A stretch of DNA of 64,000 nt, from NCBI GenBank assembly GCA_043803805.1, contig JAZDJP010000056.1, forward strand, positions 1 to 64,000, written 5' to 3'. Position 1 is the first letter of the stretch, and each line of letters opens with the position of its first letter. Below, piece after piece: positions 23,401 through 30,242 of the stretch. The position numbers and the translations under genes are program-made. This DNA is from JAZDJP01 sp043803805 (lineage in GTDB: Bacteria > Planctomycetota > JAZDJP01). The notes beneath the pieces are model-generated. The model ran no database searches, had not been told where the DNA came from, and saw only the letters and a list, made by a program, of their open reading frames with translations.

Positions 23401-24500
23401 TGGTCAACGATGTTGTTGAGGAGGACGATATCGGCAGCAATGTGGGAGACAGCATCAAGGATTGTCAGGATAACCTCATTTCCTGCCGACGGGATCTGGA
23501 GGATTTTGCGCGGTTGTGGGTGCGGCGGGACGACTTCAACCCGGCGACGGATCAGATCTTGTTCAAATGGACGAACATCACCTCGGGATCGCCGGGAATC
23601 CGGATATTCCGCGCCGCGAATGAAAACGGGGATACGGGTTATCTCACGGATGAGAACGTTCGGCAAATCAGTACCGTGGTGTGGAACAATTCGGACGGGA
23701 GCATGAACAACGCGTATTACAACTACGATCCGTATGCCGATCGGGACAACGGGATGGGGCTATGCAAGGTGGTTCCGGGCGGGGTGGTGGATGTGACGAG
23801 CGTCTATGAATGGCAGATGGGAAAACCCAATTATTTCATCTTTGAAGGGGTAAACCCTGGGACGGGCGACCTTGAGGTGAGGTTTGTCCGGAGCGGCGTT
23901 GTGATGGGTAAAACCCGCGTGAGACTGGAGTTGAAAAAAATCACGGACATGTATCAGCGGTGGACGGTGGGAGAGGACGAAAACGCGCCGCCGGGAAATC
24001 TGGCGGACGTCGGAACGTTCCGGTATCCCGCGCCGCAAACTCCGGACGAGCGGGACATGATCCTGTTTGTCCACGGTTACAACCTGCAGACATGGGAGAA
24101 GGACCGGTACGCGGAGACGATGTATAAACGGCTCTGGCACACGGGATACAAGGGGCGGTTCGGGTTGTTCCGATGGCCGACGACGGTGTGCGAATACGGG
24201 ACGTGTTTCGACAAGAGCGAACTGCAGGCGTGGGGATCGGCGGGAGGGTTTTTGACGTTGCTCAACCGGTTGAACGCGGGGGGTATTCGGGGAAAATCCG
24301 GATTCTGGCACACAGCCACGGGAACGTGGTGGCGGGGGAGGGGTTGCGGTTGGCGGGGAATAAACAGGTGGTGGATACCTTCGTGGCGAGCCAGGCGGCG
24401 GTGGCGGCGCACGGTTATGATGGCGCGGCGCCGTATGCGCCGTTCGGGGCGATGGACGACGGCACCCCCAATGCCTACCGGGAGTATTGGACGCCGCTAG
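20469..24500 (+). CDS. Large secreted Ig-like/HAF-repeat protein with an alpha/beta-hydrolase C-terminus (frameshifted)
   Basis: A signal peptide (MRRFAWCAAIALVPWLSGML, likely cut after EGAAA) precedes several Ig-like beta modules (about 35-490), some with DRTPP and DDAGN motifs. A block of HAF-type repeats follows (INNRGQVIG, LNNLGDVVG, INDSRTIVG, INNAGKVLG, INDRGEVLF; about 500-810), then further beta domains. A hydrolase-like domain begins with MILFVHGYN near residue 1202. ATG 20469 is favoured by GGAGGG 8 nt upstream over an earlier in-frame ATG at 20409. At 24278-24283 a run of six G breaks the frame; beyond about 24284 this frame is nonsense to its stop at 24500. The true continuation is in the -1 frame to 24994, giving about 1508 residues if restored. 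Exported; substrate unknown. Confidence 0.85.
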   Translation: MRRFAWCAAIALVPWLSGMLPAEGAAAPNRPDPEVSILSPADSTATNAATIAVRVHFRAKLVGKKEKPVGRVKAVILKADGVEAGRYAPSAKEQEGDCLFTLALSDVPDKVVALQAFAEQSGETVASDVVNLLVDRTPPVLSAALDPLPNAAGWNNSDVTVTFSATDALSGVVSVSAPVTVTAEGAGRVVSGSAADRAGNAGYAAVTVNLDRTVPAFNDISPAPGARIRERRPRFKADFTDSLSGVVVAAVRVRLDGNDFTGSIGGADGGVLTESGFSYNWPSDLPDGTHTLSVEGADRAGNTAMVASSFMVDAAAPEVQIASPVTVAAAEAVLAGTVSADTVSMTATGDTTAIVGSPVLSGTAFSVALSNLPPGGTTVTLTASDDLGNTSDPVTVLVVRQNAPPVVTLLSPADGADCRPGDMVTIEAMASDPDGAVTRVEIHDGDALLKTFETSPYRLTLAVPAGLHDITAAAVDDAGNRTVSARARLTAAWPYSAAKFGPEGLTLRGIRINNRGQVIGNVPRAFFWDGVTLSYLDVANATVMATGLNNLGDVVGNWRGDRIVSFFRSAAGAMTEMAPYVDLSNGYAVEYDDEPAAINDSRTIVGNTYYLERPVVWAGPGATPAPLMNAYSDDYPYLRGRVTAINNAGKVLGDVVYSSDRWGSVSFWRAVWWNLGNPVPAAFLNSDDGNYVYSHAVDINDRGEVLFAREASQDRTFRLWQNGEVTSVSSYGALRPPGAINASGTVVVGGGGYPNPFTLRTGTGEVVSAQSLCDWSIPAMGGMCYVNDINDLGQILDADVILSPVNLMAGEVGEWDEEQNGVFVNQYRVPADAVAMVVSGLLPDMEDGVVTLSVTTGAGKVRVRDADGVELALPYSWTAPGDIPAPKFHKVLFLEGVTPSDAPKDVELTLTYRRLGCATCGEANDKVLVTVGAIDMAVDGDRDGEIKFDNPEDRKLMFWVNDDHDVIHWTDSGSWEGMVNDVVEEDDIGSNVGDSIKDCQDNLISCRRDLEDFARLWVRRDDFNPATDQILFKWTNITSGSPGIRIFRAANENGDTGYLTDENVRQISTVVWNNSDGSMNNAYYNYDPYADRDNGMGLCKVVPGGVVDVTSVYEWQMGKPNYFIFEGVNPGTGDLEVRFVRSGVVMGKTRVRLELKKITDMYQRWTVGEDENAPPGNLADVGTFRYPAPQTPDERDMILFVHGYNLQTWEKDRYAETMYKRLWHTGYKGRFGLFRWPTTVCEYGTCFDKSELQAWGSAGGFLTLLNRLNAGGIRGKSGFWHTATGTWWRGRGCGWRGINRWWIPSWRARRRWRRTVMMARRRMRRSGRWTTAPPMPTGSIGRR

Positions 24501-24994
24501 CGGATGGGCAGTTGATCGTGGGGGCAATGGGCGGCGACGGGAAACTTCCGTACTTCACGGCGACGCGTGGGGCGCGGCGGTTTATCAACTACTTCAATAA
24601 GAAGGATTACGCATTGGACAAATGGGTTTTGGACACCCAGACAAAACCGAACAACGGGGTGATGGGATGGACGGGGTGGTATTACGGATATGATTCGGCG
24701 GGTGGTTTGTTCTACAAGAAACCGGCGCCGGTGTCGTCGGAGCGGATAGCGCTCATCTTGCCCGGAGAGACCTACGAGATGTTTTCGTTCTGCGCGGAGG
24801 CGAGGTCGTACGCGCTGGGGCAGCAGGCGGGGGTGTCGGGCGGAATTTTCACGACGGTCGGCCAGGTGGATTTGGAGATCGGGGATTATAATTTCGGGGA
24901 TAAGCATCCTGGGCATAGCGGACAATTTCGGTCAACGTATGCAAAACGAAACAAGTATTGGGGACGGTTAATGCTGACTTATTACGGTGATTGA
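24281..24994 (+). CDS. C-terminal part of the frameshifted secreted hydrolase, -1 frame
   Basis: This frame continues the previous protein after the G run: GYSGKIRILAHSHGNVVAGE, then about 220 further residues with many Trp, Tyr and Gly to the stop. AHSHG stands in for the G-x-S-x-G nucleophile elbow of an alpha/beta hydrolase (Ser codon 24314-24316), following the VHGYN oxyanion segment encoded before the break. The frame is open from an ATG at 24173, but its first 36 codons are a shadow of the other frame. One extra G (seven instead of six) would fuse both parts exactly. The stop abuts the next gene's ATG. Confidence 0.8.
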   Translation, partial: GYSGKIRILAHSHGNVVAGEGLRLAGNKQVVDTFVASQAAVAAHGYDGAAPYAPFGAMDDGTPNAYREYWTPLADGQLIVGAMGGDGKLPYFTATRGARRFINYFNKKDYALDKWVLDTQTKPNNGVMGWTGWYYGYDSAGGLFYKKPAPVSSERIALILPGETYEMFSFCAEARSYALGQQAGVSGGIFTTVGQVDLEIGDYNFGDKHPGHSGQFRSTYAKRNKYWGRLMLTYYGD

Positions 24995-26113
24995 ATGTTA
25001 AAAGTGATTGGTGCAATTACGGGAATCTTGGTACTGGTGGTCTTGTTGATTGGCTATTTTCTATGGCCTCTTCGACAAGGTGAGGAATCTACGCCGGGGG
25101 TAACGCCGCCCGTAACCGAAGCGTCGACCTCGGTAACAAAACCGGTTTCCACTCCAGTCATGGCAAAGACGTCTTCGCTTCCGAATGGCCCATTCGTAAA
25201 GACGCCCGGATCGGAAAAACTGCTGGCGGGGCCGACGACGGGGATCAAGCCGGAGAAACGATCGACGATTGTCGTGGACGATAATGGAAATGTGGCGATT
25301 AATATGTGGGGGCGCGTGGTAGATGAAATGGATCAGCCCATCCCAAGCGTCATGGTTCATTTTTCCGTGCGCGGAAACAAAACAATGGTTCCTCCATTTG
25401 AGGATACGATGACCAAACGGGATATGGTCACGGGTGCGGATGGGCGATTCGAGATTCGAGGGGTATGGGGAAGAATTGGTGGTTTTGAGATATCCAAGGA
25501 GGGTTACGAATTATCGAAGAAGGCCAACATCTCCTACAATTTCACGATGTCCGATGATGTGCCTCCAACCAGTCCCGACAATCCCCTGATTGTCCGGATG
25601 TGGAAGAAACGGGGGGCGGAGTATATGAAGCACAAGGACCATTACATTTATCCGGCCGCGCGAGTGAAACATGGGGAGCCATTGTTGTTTAATCTTGGGG
25701 ATTGTGAAAAAGTGAAGGAAGGCGGAGACCTTCGGATCGTATTGGATCGAAATCCACGCCAATTGACGGCGGATCATAAGCAATACGATTGGTGGTATGA
25801 AATCGAAGTGACAAACGGAGGGGGACTGATTGAAAGCAAGGACGAGTTTATGAATCTGGCTCCCGGTGAAGGGTATGTGCAACGGATAACGATGGAAATG
25901 AAGAAGGATAAACCGGAATGGCGTTCGGATACAACGAGGGACTATTATGTGAGTTTTCGGAATGCCAGCATGTTTGGGCGATTGAGAGTAACTCTTACAG
26001 GCGGTGGACTTGGACAGATCGAAATGTGGACCAACCCCTCCGGCTCCCGGAACCTGGAATACGACCCGGCGGTGCAGGATGCACACGCGACGGCGATGCG
26101 GGGGCGACCGTAA
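24995..26113 (+). CDS. Membrane-anchored protein with a carboxypeptidase-regulatory-like domain
   Basis: 372 residues. Residues 5-27 form one transmembrane helix (VIGAITGILVLVVLLIGYFL), then a Pro/Thr/Ser-rich linker to about 85, so the bulk should lie outside the cytoplasm. Residues about 100-170 (WGRVVDEMDQPIPSVMVHF, then TGADGRFEIRGVWG) match the carboxypeptidase-regulatory/Cna-B-like beta sandwich. The remainder is unassigned. It starts directly at the stop of the preceding secreted protein, implying co-expression and perhaps a joint surface role. Base composition is clearly more AT-rich than its surroundings, hinting at separate ancestry. Function unknown. Confidence 0.8.
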   Translation: MLKVIGAITGILVLVVLLIGYFLWPLRQGEESTPGVTPPVTEASTSVTKPVSTPVMAKTSSLPNGPFVKTPGSEKLLAGPTTGIKPEKRSTIVVDDNGNVAINMWGRVVDEMDQPIPSVMVHFSVRGNKTMVPPFEDTMTKRDMVTGADGRFEIRGVWGRIGGFEISKEGYELSKKANISYNFTMSDDVPPTSPDNPLIVRMWKKRGAEYMKHKDHYIYPAARVKHGEPLLFNLGDCEKVKEGGDLRIVLDRNPRQLTADHKQYDWWYEIEVTNGGGLIESKDEFMNLAPGEGYVQRITMEMKKDKPEWRSDTTRDYYVSFRNASMFGRLRVTLTGGGLGQIEMWTNPSGSRNLEYDPAVQDAHATAMRGRP

Positions 26114-26129
26114 TGAGGCGTGGCGGGAC

Positions 26130-26256
26130 TCGGGAAATGGTCGTTCGGAACCTGAAGACGTCGGGATCGGAAAAACCTTCGGCGGAGCCGGACAATGGCG
26201 GCAAGTTGGGGAAACACTCTCCGATCGTGTTGGATGCCTGTGGAACGCTACTCTGA
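26130..26256 (+). pseudogene. Remnant of a paralogue of the preceding anchored protein
   Basis: In one frame this reads LKTSGSEKPSAEPDNGGKLG then KHSPIVLDACGTLL and stops. It aligns without gaps to residues about 67-100 of the upstream protein (VKTPGSEKLLAGPTTGIKPE, KRSTIVVDDNGNV), with Lys, Thr, Gly, Ser-Glu-Lys, Ala, Pro and Ile-Val-x-Asp conserved. Only the linker and the start of the beta domain survive, so it is the rest of a duplicated gene. The following 110 nt up to purA hold no other recognisable feature. Confidence 0.5.
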
Positions 26257-26367
26257 CAGGGAGTTTGAGAGGCCGTTCGGAACGAAGACCAACATGATTG
26301 AAGCCATTTTGATTTTTGTTGACGGGAAGTTGAAACTCGTGCAATTCCCATGTTATAGGTGACTTCC

Positions 26368-27642
26368 ATGAACCGTTGCGTGATCGGCGCCCAGTGGGGG
26401 GATGAGGGGAAGGCCCGCATCGTGGACCTTCTCGCCGGAAGGGCCGACGTTGTCGTCCGCTACCAGGGCGGCGCCAATGCCGGGCACACCATTGTCGCCG
26501 GGGACCGGAAGTTCGTCCTCCACCTTCTCCCGGCGGGGATTCTCCACCGCGGCACGATGAACGTCATCGGCAACGGTGTCGTCGTGGACCCGCTCGCCCT
26601 GATTTCGGAAATCCGCGACCTGCGCCGGCGCGGCGTCGCTGTGGGGAGGAACCTTCTGCTTTCCGACCGGGCCCACGTCGTCATGCCCTATCACAAGGCG
26701 GTCGAGGCCGGCGCCGAGGCGCGGCGGGCGAAGGGGAAAATCGGTTCCACCGGACGCGGCATCGGCCCCTGCTATTCCGACAAGATGGCCCGGACCGGGA
26801 TACGGATGGCGGATCTTCTGGATCCGGTAATCTTCCGGGATCGGCTCCGGGCGAACGTCGCCGAGAAAAACGTCATCCTGAAATGCCTGTATGGTCGGCC
26901 GCCGATCGCCTGGAAACCGGTATTCGAGCAGTATCGCCGGGCGGCCCGATTCCTCCGGCCGTTTGTCGCCGATACGTCCCATTGGATTGATGCGGCCGCC
27001 CGTCGCGGCAAGACCATCCTCTTCGAGGGGGCGCAGGGGGGCATGCTGGACATTGACCACGGGACCTACCCGTTCGTCACCTCATCCAGCGCCAGCGTTG
27101 CCGGTGTCTTCGCGGGAAGCGGAGTCGGTCCCGGACGTCTCGATGCCGTGGCGGGGGTGGTCAAGGCCTATGTCACGCGTGTCGGCGCGGGTCCCATGCC
27201 CACGGAGATCCACGGCCCCGTCGGAGATCGCATCCGGGAGAAGGGGCGCGAGTACGGCGCGACGACCGGGCGCCCCCGCCGGTGCGGCTGGTTCGACGCC
27301 GTGGCGGCCCGGTACATGGTTCGCGTCAACGGCATCACGGAACTCGCCGTCACGAAGCTTGATATTTATGACAATTTCGAGGCCTCCATCCAGGTGTGCA
27401 CCGCCTACCGGCTGGACGGGAAACGCATCGAGGGATACCCGGCGGATGCCGGCGCGCTCGAACGCTGTGTCCCGGTGTATGAGAAATGGCCGGGTTGGAG
27501 CGAGGACACGTCGGCGGCGCGGAAGTTCTCCGGCCTCCCCCGGAACGCCCGCCGTTACATCGCCCGCCTCGAGGATGTTCTCGGCGCCCGCATCTCGATG
27601 ATCTCCGTCGGGCCGGAGCGCGAGCAGATCATTTTCCGGTGA
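26368..27642 (+). CDS. purA: Adenylosuccinate synthetase
   Basis: Joins IMP and aspartate using GTP, the first committed step to AMP. 424 residues, normal length. The P-loop region is GAQWGDEGKARIVD. The usual Gly-Lys after GDEGK is Ala-Arg here, a mild deviation. GRGIGPCYSDK, EGAQGGMLDIDHGTYPFVTSS, GPMPTE and TGRPRRCGWFD are all standard, as is the VTKLDIYD guanine-recognition segment. ATG 26368 has AGGTGA 6 nt upstream; an in-frame GTG three codons earlier is less likely. It is first in a run of essential genes (uppS and cdsA follow with tiny gaps). Confidence 0.95.
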   Translation: MNRCVIGAQWGDEGKARIVDLLAGRADVVVRYQGGANAGHTIVAGDRKFVLHLLPAGILHRGTMNVIGNGVVVDPLALISEIRDLRRRGVAVGRNLLLSDRAHVVMPYHKAVEAGAEARRAKGKIGSTGRGIGPCYSDKMARTGIRMADLLDPVIFRDRLRANVAEKNVILKCLYGRPPIAWKPVFEQYRRAARFLRPFVADTSHWIDAAARRGKTILFEGAQGGMLDIDHGTYPFVTSSSASVAGVFAGSGVGPGRLDAVAGVVKAYVTRVGAGPMPTEIHGPVGDRIREKGREYGATTGRPRRCGWFDAVAARYMVRVNGITELAVTKLDIYDNFEASIQVCTAYRLDGKRIEGYPADAGALERCVPVYEKWPGWSEDTSAARKFSGLPRNARRYIARLEDVLGARISMISVGPEREQIIFR

Positions 27643-27648
27643 GGACGG

Positions 27649-28380
27649 ATGGCCCCGGCCGACTCCGACATCCCCGCGATTCCCCGCCACGTCGCCATCA
27701 TCATGGATGGAAACGGCCGTTGGGCCCGGCGTCGCGGCTATCCCCGCATCCGGGGGCACCAAGCGGGGGCGAAGACGGTTCGCGAAATCACCCAGGAGTG
27801 CGCGCGTCTCGGGGTTGGCCAGCTTACCCTCTACGCGTTCTCGGTGGAGAACTGGAAACGCCCCGGCGCCGAGGTCCGATTCCTGATGACGCTCTATCGG
27901 AGGCATCTGATTCGCGAGCGGAAGACCATCATGGACAACAACATTCGCTTCCGGATGATCGGCGATCCGGAGCCCCTGCCGCCGGGGGTGCGGCGGGAAC
28001 TCGCCACGACCGGGGAGACCAGCGCGGCCAATACGGGGATGACGCTCTGCCTGGCGGTCAACTACGGCGGGCGGGGCGACATCGTCCGGGCGGCGCGGGA
28101 ACTCGCCCGGCGGGCGGTGAACGGGGAGATCCGCCCCGCGGACATTGATGAGAAAGCCTTCGCCGCCGCGCTCTCCACGGCGGGGATGCCCGAGCCGGAT
28201 CTGCTGATCCGGACCGCGGGAGAGATGCGGATTTCGAATTTCCTTCTTTGGGAGGTGTCCTACGCGGAACTCTGGGTCACGGACGTTCTGTGGCCGGATT
28301 TCCGGAAGTCTCACCTCCATGAGGCGCTCCGTGACTACGCGAAGCGCGACCGGCGATACGGGGGGCTCGGGGAATCGTGA
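27649..28380 (+). CDS. uppS: Isoprenyl transferase (undecaprenyl diphosphate synthase)
   Basis: A cis-prenyltransferase that elongates farnesyl diphosphate with isopentenyl diphosphate to make the lipid carrier for peptidoglycan and O-antigen. 243 residues. MDGNGRWARRRG carries the catalytic D20; GHQAG, YAFSVENWKRP, LAVNYGGR and RTAGEMRISNFLLWE are the expected family blocks, and the last has Ala where Ser is common. It is 6 nt after purA and overlaps cdsA by 4 nt (GTGA), so lipid-carrier and phospholipid synthesis are translationally linked. Confidence 0.95.
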   Translation: MAPADSDIPAIPRHVAIIMDGNGRWARRRGYPRIRGHQAGAKTVREITQECARLGVGQLTLYAFSVENWKRPGAEVRFLMTLYRRHLIRERKTIMDNNIRFRMIGDPEPLPPGVRRELATTGETSAANTGMTLCLAVNYGGRGDIVRAARELARRAVNGEIRPADIDEKAFAAALSTAGMPEPDLLIRTAGEMRISNFLLWEVSYAELWVTDVLWPDFRKSHLHEALRDYAKRDRRYGGLGES

Positions 28381-29294
28381 ATCGTATGGCAATTCCGGCG
28401 AAGCGATGGGAGGCGCTCCGGGCGCGTCTGGCCATGGTTGTCCCGCTCGTCGGGCTCATGGCGGTCCTTTTGTTCCTGGATGCGCGGTATCGGACGGATA
28501 TCGGCGTCAATCTCATCGCCCTCGCGGCGACCATTCTGGGGCTTTACGAGTTCTATTGCCTCATGGACCAGGCGGGCATCCCTTCCCGCGCGGCGGTGGG
28601 CATCCTCTACGGGGTGGGCTATCTCCTCGGCCATTGGGTGTGGATGCACGCCGGGAGCGGCCTGCCCCGAGAGTCATCGGTGCTTCTCCTCGACACCCTC
28701 CTGGTCGGCGCGGTTCTTGCCATGTTCCTCATCGAGATCGCCCACGGTCCCGACACCACCACGGTCAGCCGCATTGCGGTCACGCTCCTGGGTGTGGTAT
28801 ACATCGCATTTTTGATTTCGTTCTGTCTGAAACTGGTGTATCTCCGGACGCCGGCGGGCGGAGACGGCCACGTGTATCTGGCGCTCATGATCGCCGTGGC
28901 GAAGGGGGGGGATTCCGGCGCCTATTTCGTGGGGAGCCGGTTCGGGCGGATAAAACTTCTGCCCCGCATCAGTCCCAACAAGACGCTTGAGGGGCTTTTC
29001 GGGGGGCTGGCGGCGAGCGTTCTTGTCGCCATCGGTATCGTCATGAACACGTCGCTTCATCCGCTCGGCCTGGCGAGGGCGGCGCTTTTCGGTCTGGTGG
29101 TCGGTTTGTCCTCCCAGCTCGGCGATTTCTGCGAGTCCCTCATCAAACGGTGGAGCCGGGCGAAGGATTCGGGGCGCATCTTCCCGGGATACGGGGGCGT
29201 CCTGGACGTGATTGACAGTCTTCTGGTGGCGGGACCGGTGGCCTACCTCATGCTCCGGTTTTTCGGCATCGCGCCGGGAGGGTGGGGGGATTGA
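28377..29294 (+). CDS. cdsA: Phosphatidate cytidylyltransferase
   Basis: Makes CDP-diacylglycerol from phosphatidate and CTP in the inner membrane. 305 residues from the overlapping GTG (302 from ATG 28386). About seven or eight hydrophobic helices. The diagnostic C-terminal block is present: SPNKTLEGLFGG, then SQLGDFCESLIKRWSRAKDSG and FPGYGGVLDVIDS, with the metal-binding Asp pair. Between uppS and phoH; gene order uppS-cdsA is common in bacteria. Confidence 0.94.
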   Translation: MNRMAIPAKRWEALRARLAMVVPLVGLMAVLLFLDARYRTDIGVNLIALAATILGLYEFYCLMDQAGIPSRAAVGILYGVGYLLGHWVWMHAGSGLPRESSVLLLDTLLVGAVLAMFLIEIAHGPDTTTVSRIAVTLLGVVYIAFLISFCLKLVYLRTPAGGDGHVYLALMIAVAKGGDSGAYFVGSRFGRIKLLPRISPNKTLEGLFGGLAASVLVAIGIVMNTSLHPLGLARAALFGLVVGLSSQLGDFCESLIKRWSRAKDSGRIFPGYGGVLDVIDSLLVAGPVAYLMLRFFGIAPGGWGD

Positions 29295-29315
29295 TCCGCG
29301 AAAGGATGATGTTGC

Positions 29316-30242
29316 GTGCCCCAATGGATTGAAATTGAGATCTCCGTGGATGACGCGTCGTCGCGGCGGCTGGCCCGCGGCCGAAGCGGCATGCTCCGTG
29401 ATATCCGGGCCGAGTACGGCGTCCGCATCATGGCCCGCGGGGGGATGGTCAAGGTGATCGGCCCCGAGCGGGACGCCCGGGCGGCGGCGGCGGCGCTCGA
29501 AAAGCGTCTCGCGGCTCCGGAAACGGTCCACGATTCCCGCGCGGGAAATGGCTTCGAAGACGTCCCGGCGGGGAATGGGATCGGCCCTCTGCCGCGCGGG
29601 CGCGTCATCCGGCCCCGTACGGAAGGGCAGAGGCATTATCTTTCCGCTCTGGCCGAACGCGACCTCGTCTTCTGCATCGGTCCCGCCGGGACGGGGAAGA
29701 CCTACCTCGCGGTGGCTCAGGGCGTTTTCTGGCTTCATCAGGCCCGGGTGAAACGGCTCATCCTTGTCCGGCCGGCGGTCGAGGCGGGGGAGAAACTCGG
29801 GTTCCTGCCGGGAGATCTTCGGGAGAAGGTGGACCCGTACCTCCGGCCATTGTATGATGCGTTATATGATTTGTTGGATTTCGACACCGTCCGCCGGTAC
29901 ACGGACCGGAACATCATTGAGGTTGCGCCGCTGGCCTACATGCGGGGGCGCACGCTGGAGGATGCCTTCATCATCCTGGATGAGGCCCAGAATTGCACAC
30001 GAAAGCAGATGAAGATGTTCCTGACCCGCATGGGGGAGCGCTCCCGGACCGTGGTGACCGGGGACGTCACCCAGGTGGACCTGCCGTCGGGAGAGAAGTC
30101 GGGGTTGGTGGATGCCATGGAGGTGCTGGAGGGGCTTGAGGCGGCGGCGTTCGTGGGGCTCACGCACCAGGATGTTGTCCGCCACGCGCTGGTGAAGGCC
30201 ATCGTGGAGGCCTACCGGCGCCGGTCCGATGGGGAGGCATGA
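29316..30242 (+). CDS. phoH: PhoH family ATPase
   Basis: A cytoplasmic P-loop ATPase, often linked to RNA metabolism through its fixed neighbour ybeY. 308 residues. A KH-like N-terminal segment (1-70) is followed by the PhoH core: Walker A GPAGTGKT at 122-129, LILVRPAVEAGEKLGFLPGD, Walker B FIILDEAQN and TGDVTQVDLP. It begins with GTG (AAAGGA 7 nt upstream), since nearby ATGs are out of frame. It abuts pgpH with no gap. The phoH-pgpH-ybeY order seen here is widely conserved. Confidence 0.93.
   Translation: MPQWIEIEISVDDASSRRLARGRSGMLRDIRAEYGVRIMARGGMVKVIGPERDARAAAAALEKRLAAPETVHDSRAGNGFEDVPAGNGIGPLPRGRVIRPRTEGQRHYLSALAERDLVFCIGPAGTGKTYLAVAQGVFWLHQARVKRLILVRPAVEAGEKLGFLPGDLREKVDPYLRPLYDALYDLLDFDTVRRYTDRNIIEVAPLAYMRGRTLEDAFIILDEAQNCTRKQMKMFLTRMGERSRTVVTGDVTQVDLPSGEKSGLVDAMEVLEGLEAAAFVGLTHQDVVRHALVKAIVEAYRRRSDGEA

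Noticed and set aside
25918..26256. A 112-codon ORF overlapping the 3' end of the anchored protein gene
   Set aside because: Its first half is out of frame within a real gene. Only the last 35 codons or so carry similarity, recorded as a remnant.
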